DNA of 24,312 bases from Actinomycetes bacterium (GTDB lineage: Bacteria; Actinomycetota; Actinomycetes; Streptosporangiales; Streptosporangiaceae): contig JAOPYP010000839.1 of the NCBI GenBank assembly GCA_025964635.1, forward strand, positions 1-24,312, in the 5' to 3' direction. The stretch's first letter is position 1. Each line of letters begins with the position of its first letter. The notes under the pieces are model-generated. The model made no database searches. It was not told where the DNA came from and saw only the letters and a program-made list of their open reading frames with translations. This document shows positions 1-7,218 of the stretch, in pieces. A program made the position numbers and the translations under genes.

Positions 1-1049
1 GAGTCGGGCACCTCGGGGTTGATCTCGAACGCGTGGCCCAGGCCCAGCTGCCCGTCGGCCAGCCCCGCCTCCTTGCCGAAGAACTCGTTCATCAGCTGGC
101 TGACCACCACGGTGTGCGCGGCGTCCACCGCGTCCGCGGTGGTCAGGTAGTTGTCCTCGCCGGTGTTGATGACGATCCCGGCCCGGGCGTGGATCTGCCG
201 GGCGAACCGCTGGTCGATGAACGTCCGCTGCGGGTTGATGTCCCGGAAGATGATCCCGTACATGCAGTCGTTCAGCATCATGTCCAGCCGCTCCAGCCCG
301 GCCAGCGCGGCGATCTCCGGCATGCACAGCCCGGAGGCGTAGTTGGTCAGCCGCACGTACCGGCCCAGCTCGCGGGAGACGTCGTCCAGCGCGGCCCGCA
401 TCAGCCGGAAGTTCTCCTGGGTGGCGTAGGTCCCCGCGTAGCCCTCCCGGGTCGCCCCCTCCGGCACGTAGTCCAGCAGGGACTGCCCGGTGGACCGGAT
501 CACCGCGACGATGTCCGCGCCCTCCCGGGCCGCGGCCTGGGCCTGCGGGATGTCCTCGTAGATGTCGCCGGTGGCCACGATCAGGTAGATCCACGGCTTG
601 GCCGGGTCGGCGGTGGCCTTGATCATCGCGGACCGCTCGGCCCGCCGCCGGTCGATCAGCGTGAAGCCCTGGGTGAGCGCGGCCCGCGCCGCGGCCCGGG
701 CGGCTGCGGCGTCGGCGCCCTCCGGCAGGCGGAACTTCACCGTGCCGGCCGCGGCGTCCGCGGCCAGCGCGCGCAGCGTGGGGTACCCGCCGGCGAGCAG
801 CGCGTCCCACACCGGGAGGGCCACGCCGTGCTCCAGCCCGGTGCTCTCACGGACGCTGTCGGCCAGCCGGTTCACCCACGGCATGCCGTCCCCATCCGCG
901 CCCTCCAGCCCGGCCAGCCGGAGCACCGCCCGTTCCACAGACACGGTGGTATGCCGGGTGGCCAGATCCACGATCGGCTGCCCGGCGACCCGGGCCAGTT
1001 CGCGGGCCTCCGCCACCATCGCGGGGTCCAGCCGGAGCCTCGATTCCAC
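1..1049 (-). CDS. kamD: Lysine 5,6-aminomutase alpha subunit (partial, C-terminus beyond left edge)
   Basis: With KamE, KamD forms the adenosylcobalamin- and PLP-dependent mutase that moves the terminal amino group of beta-lysine to C5, giving 3,5-diaminohexanoate. About 349 residues of a protein usually near 515 are visible. I translated the reverse strand directly. Recognisable blocks are KPWIYLIVATGDIYED (residues 151-166) and SLLDYVPEGATREGYAGTY (190-208), followed by TQENFRLM; these match the conserved PLP/substrate-barrel region of KamD. The start is GTG at 1049, with GAGGAGG eight bases upstream. It follows kdd on the same strand after an 88-base gap, so they are probably co-transcribed. 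kamE would be expected just beyond position 1. In the family, cobalamin and the PLP lysine are carried by KamE, so their absence here is expected. Identity is secure; the missing C-terminus prevents a check of integrity. Confidence 0.9.
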   Translation of the reverse strand, partial: MESRLRLDPAMVAEARELARVAGQPIVDLATRHTTVSVERAVLRLAGLEGADGDGMPWVNRLADSVRESTGLEHGVALPVWDALLAGGYPTLRALAADAAAGTVKFRLPEGADAAAARAAARAALTQGFTLIDRRRAERSAMIKATADPAKPWIYLIVATGDIYEDIPQAQAAAREGADIVAVIRSTGQSLLDYVPEGATREGYAGTYATQENFRLMRAALDDVSRELGRYVRLTNYASGLCMPEIAALAGLERLDMMLNDCMYGIIFRDINPQRTFIDQRFARQIHARAGIVINTGEDNYLTTADAVDAAHTVVVSQLMNEFFGKEAGLADGQLGLGHAFEINPEVPD

Positions 1050-1077
1050 CCGCAGAACCTCCTCTATCGGGCCCTCT

Positions 1078-1137
1078 CTGACTGCACTGTCCCTGACTGC
1101 ACTGTCCCTGGCCGGGCTCTCATTGACCGGAGCCGCC
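1078..1137. repeat. 15-bp tandem repeat in the kdd-kamD spacer
   Basis: The unit ctgactgcactgtcc occurs twice perfectly (1078-1092, 1093-1107), followed by two degraded 15-base units (1108-1122, 1123-1137) ending at the kdd stop codon. It occupies most of the intercistronic region. It has the same period as the arrays in kdd, the MFS gene, lgt and livM, but the unit sequence is not clearly the same. Confidence 0.75.
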
Positions 1138-2274
1138 TTATCCGGCCTCGGTCAGCCGGGCCTCGAACAGCGCCCGGACCCCGGGCTCGGACCGGATCAG
1201 GTCCAGCGCGAGTTCCGCATGACCTGGCACATACCCGTTGCCGATCAGCATGGTCACATCCGCGGCCACGCCCTCGGCGCCCAGCGCGGCCGCGCTGAAC
1301 GAGGTGGCCATCGAGAAGAAGATCACCGTGCCGCCCGGCGCGGTGGCCAGCACCGTTCCGCCCTCGCAGCCGGGCACGTCCACGCACACCACGGTCACCG
1401 CCGCCGGGCCGCCCGCCGAGCGGACGGCGCCGGCCAGCGCCACCGGGTCGCGGGCGTCCGCGATCACCACCTGGTCCGCGAGTCCGGCCCGGCGGACCGC
1501 GGCCGCCTCGGCCTCGGCCGGGACCACCCCGATGATCGTGCCCGCGCCGGCCCGGCGGGCGGCCGCCGCGGACAGGGAGCCGCTCTTGCCGCCGGCGCCG
1601 AGGATAGCCACGACCGGGCCCGCCTGGCGGGCTGGCCCGGCGCTGTCCAGGTCCGAACCGGCCAGGTCCGAACCGGCCAGGCCGGAACGGGCCACTTCGG
1701 CCCGCACCACCCGCTCGGTCAGGGCAGGCGCGCCGCACACGTCCAGGACGGCGAGGGCGAGGGCGGGCGGCAGGTCCGCGGGCAGCACCGCGGCGATGGA
1801 CCGGCCGAACAAGATGGCGTGCCCCGCGCACGGCACCTGCTCGGACTGGCCGTCCCAGCGGGCCAGCCCGTCGGTCAGGGCCAGCGGGGTCAGGCTGAGC
1901 GAGACCAGCGTGGCGATCCGGTCGCCAGCCGCCAGCCCGAGCGGGGACGCCGGGCCAGCCTCGTCCACCCGCCCGGTGAGCATCCCGCCTGACCCGGTGA
2001 CCGGGTTCTGCATCTTCCCGCGCCCGGCGACGATGTCCAGCACGGCGCCCCGCATGGCGGCGGCCGAGCCGCCGGTGGATTCGCGGAGCTGCCGGTAGGA
2101 GGCCGCATCCAGGTTCAGCCGGTCGACCGCGACCCGGACCTCGTCCGGCCAGATCGCCGGGTCGGCATCCAGCCGCCAGGCTGCCTGCGGCAGTACCCCG
2201 GCCGGTTCGAGCACCCGGTGCAGGCCGAGGGCCGACCCCGGCCCGCGCTCCGTGCGCGGTGGATCCTGGATCAA
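1138..2274 (-). CDS. kdd: L-erythro-3,5-diaminohexanoate dehydrogenase
   Basis: Kdd oxidatively deaminates L-erythro-3,5-diaminohexanoate to 5-amino-3-oxohexanoate with NAD(P), the third step of the beta-lysine pathway, in the cytoplasm. The protein is 378 residues, slightly longer than usual for Kdd. The block GKMQNPVTGSGGML (residues 86-99) is characteristic of Kdd, as is FGRSIAAVLPADLPP further on. The nucleotide-binding loop GAGGKSG lies at 226-232. The start is TTG at 2274 with GGGAG about seven bases upstream; no better upstream start is seen. Residues about 194-219, between the catalytic part and the Rossmann fold, are a low-complexity insertion (SGLAG SDLAG SDLDS) encoded by a 15-bp tandem repeat. 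It is divergent from kamA and upstream of kamD, in line with a lysine degradation operon. Kdd is not a radical or oxygen-labile enzyme in the family. Confidence 0.88.
   Translation of the reverse strand: MIQDPPRTERGPGSALGLHRVLEPAGVLPQAAWRLDADPAIWPDEVRVAVDRLNLDAASYRQLRESTGGSAAAMRGAVLDIVAGRGKMQNPVTGSGGMLTGRVDEAGPASPLGLAAGDRIATLVSLSLTPLALTDGLARWDGQSEQVPCAGHAILFGRSIAAVLPADLPPALALAVLDVCGAPALTERVVRAEVARSGLAGSDLAGSDLDSAGPARQAGPVVAILGAGGKSGSLSAAAARRAGAGTIIGVVPAEAEAAAVRRAGLADQVVIADARDPVALAGAVRSAGGPAAVTVVCVDVPGCEGGTVLATAPGGTVIFFSMATSFSAAALGAEGVAADVTMLIGNGYVPGHAELALDLIRSEPGVRALFEARLTEAG
1636..1695. repeat. 15-bp tandem repeat inside kdd
   Basis: The unit gtccgaaccggccag is present twice perfectly (1651-1665, 1666-1680), flanked by one degraded copy on each side (1636-1650, 1681-1695). 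It is in frame and encodes the pentapeptide-repeat linker of Kdd. The core ccgaaccgg also occurs, on the other strand, in the array in the MFS gene at 5720-5764. Confidence 0.75.
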
Positions 2275-2402
2275 CGGATGCTCCCTAGGTAACAGTAAGT
2301 CTTCCTGTGTGAGAGTCCTCCCACACTATCTTCTTCTGTTCTCAGTGCAGATGGAAGGCTATCCTTCAATCACGCACGGATGAGAACGGGAGGTGATCGG
2401 CC
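2275..2402. promoter_or_regulatory. Divergent kdd/kamA control region with a 20-bp palindrome
   Basis: The 128 bases between the TTG starts of kdd and kamA are visibly less GC-rich than the flanking genes. A near-perfect palindrome lies at 2307-2326: arms GTGTGAGAG and CTCCCACAC, two-base spacer, one mismatch. This has the form of an operator for a dimeric regulator. A second perfect inverted repeat, GAAGG-N4-CCTTC, sits at 2354-2367 in the probable kamA leader. The kamA ribosome site GGGAGGTGA is at 2388-2396. I do not see convincing -35/-10 pairs, and no regulator gene is adjacent. Confidence 0.55.
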
Positions 2403-3788
2403 TTGGTCAGCCAGCCGTACGCATACCGCCGGTCGGGGCTCGCCGAGCCAGACTGGCGGCGGTTCCCGGGCTGGTCGCAGGTGACCACCGCGGAGTGGGA
2501 ATCGGTGCAGTGGCAGCGCGCCCATTGCGTGAAGAACCTGCGCCAGCTGCGCGAGGTGGCCGGCCCGGGCCTGGAGGACTCATTCCTCGACGACCTGGAG
2601 CGTGACCAGCGGGAACGGGCCACCATGTCGATGCTGGTGCCGCCGCAGATGCTGAACACCATGGCTCCCGCGGTGGGCCCGGGCGAGCCGGGCTTCACCG
2701 CGGCCTTCTTCGCCGACCCGGTGCGCCGGTACATGATCCCGGTTTTCAGCGACCGGCGGACCGACTGGCCCTCGCATCCCTACGCGTCCCGGGACTCGCT
2801 GCACGAGGCGGAGATGTGGGCGGTGGAAGGGCTCACCCACCGGTACCCGACCAAGGTGCTGGCCGAGGTGCTGCCCACCTGCCCGCAGTACTGCGGCCAC
2901 TGCACCCGGATGGACCTGGTCGGCAACCCCACCGCGAGCACCGGCAAGCACAAGTTCGGGCTGCCGCCCGCGGACCGGCTGACGGCCATGCTCGACTACC
3001 TGCGGGCCACCCCAGGGGTACGCGACGTGGTGGTGTCCGGCGGTGACGTGGCGAACCTGCCCTGGCCGCGGCTGGAGAGCTTCGTCAGCGCGCTGCTCGA
3101 CATCGACAACATCCGCGACATCCGGCTGGCCAGCAAGGCCCTGATGGGGCTGCCGCAGCACTGGCTCTCTGACCAGGTCCGGGCGGGCATGGAGCGGCTG
3201 GCGGCCAAGGCCCGGGAACGCGGGGCCAGCATCGCGATCCACACCCACGTGAACGCGGCGCAGTCGGTCACCCCGCTGGTGGCCCGGGCCACCCAGGCCA
3301 TGCTGGACACCGGCATCCGTGACGTGCGCAACCAGGGCGTACTGCTGCACGGGGTCAACGACAGCGCCGATGCACTGCTCGACCTCTGCTTCGCGCTCCT
3401 CGATGAGGCGCACATCATGCCGTACTACTTCTACATGTGTGACATGATCCCCGGCAGCGAGCACTGGCGGCTGTCGCTGGCCCAGGCCCAGGACCTGCAG
3501 CACCAGATCATGGGCTACCTGCCCGGGTTTGCGACGCCCCGGGTGGTCTGCGATGTGCCTTACGTCGGTAAGCGCTGGGTGCACCAGGTGTCCCGCTACG
3601 ACACCGAGCTCGGCATCTCCTACTGGACGAAGAACTACCGGACCGCGGTGGAAGCCGCTGACCCTCTCGCGCTGAACCGCGAGTACCCCTACTACGACCC
3701 GATCCACCTGCTGCCGGAACGGGGCCAGCAGTGGTGGCGCGACCGGGCCCGGGACGCTGCGGCCGAGCCGGCCGCGGCGGCGCGCTAG
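2403..3788 (+). CDS. kamA: Lysine 2,3-aminomutase (radical SAM, KamA family)
   Basis: KamA interconverts L-lysine and L-beta-lysine using a [4Fe-4S] cluster, S-adenosylmethionine and PLP, the entry step of this lysine pathway. The 461-residue protein is longer than the usual ~416. The radical-SAM motif is C160-PQY-C164-GH-C167. The two aspartates that bind the substrate side-chain amino group in characterised KamA appear conserved as D347 (YMCDMIPG) and D384 (VVCDVPYVGK). The PLP lysine is then K390, but its loop reads PYVGK instead of the classic PGGGGK and is one residue shorter. The start is TTG at 2403, chosen for the strong GGGAGGTGA ribosome site nine bases upstream. It is transcribed divergently from kdd-kamD and ends seven bases from the convergent P450 gene. 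Lysine specificity is inferred from the conserved aspartates and the kdd/kamD neighbours. Confidence 0.88.
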   Translation: MVSQPYAYRRSGLAEPDWRRFPGWSQVTTAEWESVQWQRAHCVKNLRQLREVAGPGLEDSFLDDLERDQRERATMSMLVPPQMLNTMAPAVGPGEPGFTAAFFADPVRRYMIPVFSDRRTDWPSHPYASRDSLHEAEMWAVEGLTHRYPTKVLAEVLPTCPQYCGHCTRMDLVGNPTASTGKHKFGLPPADRLTAMLDYLRATPGVRDVVVSGGDVANLPWPRLESFVSALLDIDNIRDIRLASKALMGLPQHWLSDQVRAGMERLAAKARERGASIAIHTHVNAAQSVTPLVARATQAMLDTGIRDVRNQGVLLHGVNDSADALLDLCFALLDEAHIMPYYFYMCDMIPGSEHWRLSLAQAQDLQHQIMGYLPGFATPRVVCDVPYVGKRWVHQVSRYDTELGISYWTKNYRTAVEAADPLALNREYPYYDPIHLLPERGQQWWRDRARDAAAEPAAAAR

Positions 3789-3795
3789 GACGGCG

Positions 3796-5031
3796 CTAGC
3801 CCGCGGCGGCCACCCCGGGTGACCAGGGCTCGGCCGGGGTGAGCTGGAGGGGCAGCGAGGCGAACCCGCTGAGCGTGTTGTTCAGCCGGCGGCGTGGCTC
3901 CCCGGCCAGTTCCAGCCGGCCGACCCGGCGGGCCAGCGCCTCCAGCAGCACCTCGCCCTCCAGCCGGGCCATGGCCGCGCCGATGCAGGCATGGATGCCG
4001 AAGCCGAACGCGACGTGGCCGTTGGCCCGGCGGCGCAGGTCGAAGCGGTCGGGATCGTCCCAGCGCCGCGGATCCCGGTTCGCGGCCGCGAGGAACAGCA
4101 GCACCTTCTCCCCCGCGCCGATCAGCACCCCGCCCACCGTGACGTCGCGGGTGGTGGTGCGGAAGAACGTCTGCACGGGCGAGGCGTACCGCAGCGACTC
4201 CTCGAACGCGGCCCCGGCGCGGGTGGGGTCCTCTCGGAGCAGCTGCCACTGGGCGGGATCCCGGGCCAGGCAGTCGAGGGCGCAGCCGAGGCCGATGACG
4301 GTCGTGTCCACCCCCGCCGTCAGCAGCGAGCGGACCAGCAGCGCGGCCTCGTCCGCGGAGATCGCGCCGTCGTCCACGCTGGCGTAGATCCGCGCCCCGA
4401 GGCCGCCCGGGGTAAGAGCGTCCCGGGCGCACTGGGCCGCGATCCAGGCGCCCACCTCGGCGGCCTGCCGCAGTGATGCCATGGTCAGCTCGTTACGCGG
4501 CCCGAACGCGTTGAAGGCCATGTTGCCGTAGGCGAGCAGCTGCTCCCCGCCGGGCTCGGCCAGCCCGACCGCCTCGGCGAACACGCGCAGCGGGAAAGCC
4601 TCGGCGATGTCAGCCACGCCATCCACGGTACCGCGCCCGGCCAGCTCGCCGGCCAGCCGGATGGCCGCGTACGAGAAGTCGTCCCGCAGGCCGCGAACGG
4701 TCCGCGGGGTCAGCGCCCGGGCCACGGCCGTGCGGGCCCGGGAGTGCTCCGGCGGGTCCGCCTCCAGCAGCAGGCTGGGCGGGCGCCACGGGGTCTCCCG
4801 GCGGAAGTCACTCAGCCCGACGCCGGCTGACGAGCAGAACGTCGCCCAGTCCCGCAGCGCCTCGTGCACCTCGGCGTAGCGGGCCATGGCCCACACGCCG
4901 TAGCGCTCCAGCCAGACCACGGGCCCGGTGTCGCGCAGGTCGCCGTGCCAGCGGAACGGGTCAGCCAGGAAGTCATCGCCGAATGGGTCGACGGCCGAGA
5001 CCGGCACCCCGCCAGGTGTCGTCCGCATCAT
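3796..5031 (-). CDS. Cytochrome P450, CYP199A-like aromatic acid oxidase
   Basis: This is a soluble bacterial class I P450 of about 411 residues. It has the I-helix AGVDTT (239-244), the EESLR ExxR motif (277-281) and the heme loop FGFGIHACIG with ligand Cys349. The N-terminal half closely matches what I recall of CYP199A4 of Rhodopseudomonas palustris (for example TFCSSAGVGLSDF and PWRPPSLLLEADPPEH). The residues that hold the substrate carboxylate in CYP199A4 (R92, S95, R243, S244) all align, as R83, S86, R234 and S235. The likely reaction is therefore oxidation or O-demethylation of a para-substituted benzoate such as 4-methoxybenzoate. No ferredoxin or reductase gene is nearby. It lies downstream of the MFS gene on the same strand, probably in one operon. 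The start is uncertain: ATG 5031 or 5028 fits the family length best, and ATG 5082 is possible. Confidence 0.87.
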   Translation of the reverse strand: MMRTTPGGVPVSAVDPFGDDFLADPFRWHGDLRDTGPVVWLERYGVWAMARYAEVHEALRDWATFCSSAGVGLSDFRRETPWRPPSLLLEADPPEHSRARTAVARALTPRTVRGLRDDFSYAAIRLAGELAGRGTVDGVADIAEAFPLRVFAEAVGLAEPGGEQLLAYGNMAFNAFGPRNELTMASLRQAAEVGAWIAAQCARDALTPGGLGARIYASVDDGAISADEAALLVRSLLTAGVDTTVIGLGCALDCLARDPAQWQLLREDPTRAGAAFEESLRYASPVQTFFRTTTRDVTVGGVLIGAGEKVLLFLAAANRDPRRWDDPDRFDLRRRANGHVAFGFGIHACIGAAMARLEGEVLLEALARRVGRLELAGEPRRRLNNTLSGFASLPLQLTPAEPWSPGVAAAG

Positions 5032-5106
5032 GGCCACCGCACCGTGTTCCGTGCTCCCGGGCCACCTGGCCCAGGAGGCCATGATGCACCGCGGGGGCCG
5101 GCAGGA

Positions 5107-6423
5107 TCAACGCCCGGCGGGGACGTCCTGGTGCGCGGCCCGGGCGGTCAGTGCGGCGGCCCGGCGTTCCCCGCCCACGGGCACCAGGGCCGTGGCGGCC
5201 AGGGGGAACAGCGAGACGATCCCGAACGCGGCGGCGTACCCCCCGGCGCCGATGACGGCGGCCAGGACCGGCGGCGTGGCCGCCGCGAACGCGTTCTGGC
5301 CGGTGTTCTGGATGCCGAGTGCCCGTCCGGCCCACGACGGCCCGGCGTGCTCGGCCACGGCCGTGAAGGCCAGCCCGTTGGTGCTCGCCGAGATGATGAT
5401 CGCGGCGAACAGCGCGGCGACGGCCCAGGGCGCGCGGACGGCGGCGCCGGCGGCCAGCGCGGCCAGGATCAGCGCGGTGGCCACCGCGAGCGCCCGCATC
5501 GGGCGCATCCGGCTGCCGACCCGGTCGGACCACACGCCCGCGCCGAGCCGGGAGAAGGCCCCGCACGCCTGGGCGATGGCGAGCAGCCGGCCGGCCGTGA
5601 CGGGCTCCAGCCCGTGCGCGTCCACCAGGAACACCAGGGCGAACGTGGCCACCCCGAACTGCGGGACGACCAGCAGCGCGCTGGCCGCGTGGATCCGCCA
5701 CAGCATGGTGCTAGCGGGATTCGGGCTGGTCCGGTTCGGGCTGGTCCGGTTCGGGCTGATCCGGCCGGGACCCCGCCGGTACGGCGAGCCGCCCTGCGTC
5801 TGCGCGCCGGCCGGCGGCCGCGCTGGATCCCGCACGGCCACCACGACCAGGACCGCGGCGCCCAGGCAGAACGTGCCCAGGAACGTAAGCGCGGCGGGGC
5901 GGCCGTGCGCGCCGATCGAGGGCAGCGCGAGCGCGGCCACGGCCACGCCCAGCGGCTGTGCACTCTGCCGGATGCCCATGGCCAGGCCCCGCTGGCGTGC
6001 GGGGAACCAGCCCAGGATGAGCCGCCCGCTGGCAGCGTAGACCGACGCCCCGGCGGCCCCGGCTGCCGCCAGGCAGGCACCCAGCGCGGTGGTGCCGTGC
6101 ACGGTGGACCCGGCCAGCAACACTGCCCCGGCGATCGCCAGGCCCACGCCGAGCACCAGCCGCTCCCCCCAGCGGTCGGCGGCCGCCCCCCAGGCCACCA
6201 GGGTCAGCAGCAGGCCCACGGTGGGGCAGGCGACCAGGATGCCCGCCTGCTCCAGGGACAGGCCCTCCGCCCGGAACGCGGGGATCAGGTAGGCCAGGCC
6301 GAACTGGAAGGTGCAGCCCGCTGTCATCGCGAACAGGCCCGCGACCAGGACCACCCAGCGCTGGCCGCCCGGAGCAGCGTTACCGGGCGGCCCGGCCGCG
6401 CCGGGGTGTCCTGGCGAGCTCAT
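5107..6423 (-). CDS. MFS transporter, possibly for an aromatic acid
   Basis: This is a 438-residue major facilitator protein with about twelve hydrophobic segments in two halves. The typical MFS loop between helices 2 and 3 appears as GAAADRWGER, and its second-half counterpart as GVWSDRVGSR. The central cytoplasmic loop (about residues 210-240) contains a triple pentapeptide repeat (SPNRT) from a 15-bp tandem repeat. The overall style resembles oxalate/formate- or monocarboxylate-type MFS carriers. The P450 gene starts 75 bases downstream on the same strand, so import of a benzoate-type P450 substrate is a reasonable inference. The start is ATG at 6423. There is no ribosome site, but a TATGAT -10-like hexamer lies six bases upstream, so the message may be leaderless. 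The substrate cannot be read from the sequence. Confidence 0.8.
   Translation of the reverse strand: MSSPGHPGAAGPPGNAAPGGQRWVVLVAGLFAMTAGCTFQFGLAYLIPAFRAEGLSLEQAGILVACPTVGLLLTLVAWGAAADRWGERLVLGVGLAIAGAVLLAGSTVHGTTALGACLAAAGAAGASVYAASGRLILGWFPARQRGLAMGIRQSAQPLGVAVAALALPSIGAHGRPAALTFLGTFCLGAAVLVVVAVRDPARPPAGAQTQGGSPYRRGPGRISPNRTSPNRTSPNPASTMLWRIHAASALLVVPQFGVATFALVFLVDAHGLEPVTAGRLLAIAQACGAFSRLGAGVWSDRVGSRMRPMRALAVATALILAALAAGAAVRAPWAVAALFAAIIISASTNGLAFTAVAEHAGPSWAGRALGIQNTGQNAFAAATPPVLAAVIGAGGYAAAFGIVSLFPLAATALVPVGGERRAAALTARAAHQDVPAGR
5720..5764. repeat. 15-bp tandem repeat inside the MFS gene
   Basis: Three copies of ttcgggctggtccgg (5720-5734, 5735-5749, 5750-5764; the third has one change) encode SPNRT-type pentapeptides in the central loop. 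The reverse complement shares the core CCGAACCGG and a CCAG with the kdd array. Confidence 0.8.
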
Positions 6424-6451
6424 ATGCCGATCATAATACGTCCAGCATATG
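6421..6451 (-). promoter_or_regulatory. Candidate leaderless promoter and inverted repeat at the MFS start
   Basis: On the reverse strand the hexamer TATGAT ends six bases before the ATG, the spacing typical of leaderless actinobacterial transcripts. A perfect inverted repeat CATATGC (6421-6427) / GCATATG (6445-6451) brackets this -10 element and includes the start codon itself. A regulator bound there would block initiation. No good -35 is seen. Confidence 0.4.
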
Positions 6452-6506
6452 AGACGAGGTCAGGCGTCCGGGCTCGCTTCCGCTGGGCCGGGGCTCGCGG
6501 AGCCAG

Positions 6507-6530
6507 GCCCGCCGGTGGGACCGGGCGGGC
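6507..6530 (-). terminator. GC-rich hairpin after the unknown gene ending at 6530
   Basis: GCCCGCCGGT (6507-6516), loop GGG, ACCGGGCGGGC (6520-6530) forms a stem of about ten pairs with a single bulge. It directly abuts the stop codon at 6530-6532. A smaller hairpin GGCTC-GCG-GAGCC (6492-6504) follows. No U-run is present, as is common in actinomycetes. Confidence 0.5.
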
Positions 6531-7075
6531 TAGTCTCCCTGGGCGGCCTGGGCCACGGCCAGGCCCGCGAGGCCGTACCGGGTCACGTGCTCCGGATTGG
6601 ACGGGTCGATGGTCCGCTGCCCCTGCCCGGCGAGGCGCTCATTGATGGCGTCCATGTGGTCCCGGACCAGCTCGCGCTCGGCGTCGGTGATCCGGCCCTT
6701 GTGCGGCTCGCCGGCGTGCTCCAGGGTGTCGTAGTTGACGCCGCGCGGCCCGGCCGCCTTGGCCCGCCGGGCCGCCCGGGCGGGCCGGGCGGTCAGCAGC
6801 AGCTCGCTCATCGGCTTGTCGGTGGCCAGCTCGTCGAACGCGGCCGCCTCCATGGCTACGCGGCGCGGCTCATCCTCGCCCGGCAAGTAGAGGTCCACTA
6901 CGGCCACCCGGAGCGCCACCTTCTCGACCGCGGCGGCCTCGTCGGCCATCGCCTCGATCTCCACCGGGCTGTCGCCGAGCTCGGGGTGCTCGTGGATCAC
7001 GATGCGGGCGAGCGCGTCGTCCCTGGTGATCAGCTCGCCGCTGAGGTCGCTGAACCTGACCGTCTTCTGGCCCAC
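6530..7075 (-). CDS. Unknown protein, 181 residues
   Basis: I do not recognise this family with confidence. The protein is acidic, soluble and has no signal peptide or membrane segment. The N-terminal half (VRFSDLSGELI... then IVIHEHPEL and VALRVAVVDLYLPGED) looks like a mixed alpha/beta domain. A middle basic stretch (ARPARAARRAKAAG, about residues 98-111) could contact nucleic acid. The C-terminal part (ITDAERELVRDHMDAINERL, then a short DPSNPEHVTRYGL motif) looks helical. The start is GTG at 7075, chosen because AGGAGG lies eight bases upstream; the in-frame GTG at 7093 would place that ribosome site inside the gene. It appears monocistronic: a hairpin follows the stop, and 143 bases separate it from the lgt stop upstream. 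Coding is supported by normal actinomycete codon use. Confidence 0.7.
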   Translation of the reverse strand: MGQKTVRFSDLSGELITRDDALARIVIHEHPELGDSPVEIEAMADEAAAVEKVALRVAVVDLYLPGEDEPRRVAMEAAAFDELATDKPMSELLLTARPARAARRAKAAGPRGVNYDTLEHAGEPHKGRITDAERELVRDHMDAINERLAGQGQRTIDPSNPEHVTRYGLAGLAVAQAAQGD

Positions 7076-7202
7076 TGGGGTTGCCTCCTGCACATCGGTG
7101 GAACTGCGGATGAGGTCTCAGGGGTCAAGCATGACAGAATAGTCAAACGTAAGTTCGATAGACGCGCCGGGATTCACTGACTTGTCGAATCAAGTAACGA
7201 CC

Positions 7203-7218
7203 CGCCCGGTAGCGGGCG
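7203..7218 (-). terminator. Small hairpin after lgt
   Basis: CGCCCG (7203-7208), loop GTAG, CGGGCG (7213-7218): a perfect six-pair stem beginning immediately after the lgt stop codon (7219-7221). There is no U-run. It is followed by an AT-richer stretch that probably carries the promoter of the unknown gene starting at 7075. Confidence 0.45.

Noticed and set aside
33..1298. 421-codon plus-strand open frame
   Set aside because: It is antisense to kamD, whose reverse-strand translation matches the family clearly.
4864..6645. Long open frame (593 codons) on the plus strand
   Set aside because: It lies antisense to the P450 and MFS genes; the translation is low-complexity Gly/Arg/Pro/Gln-rich, a usual shadow of GC-rich coding DNA.
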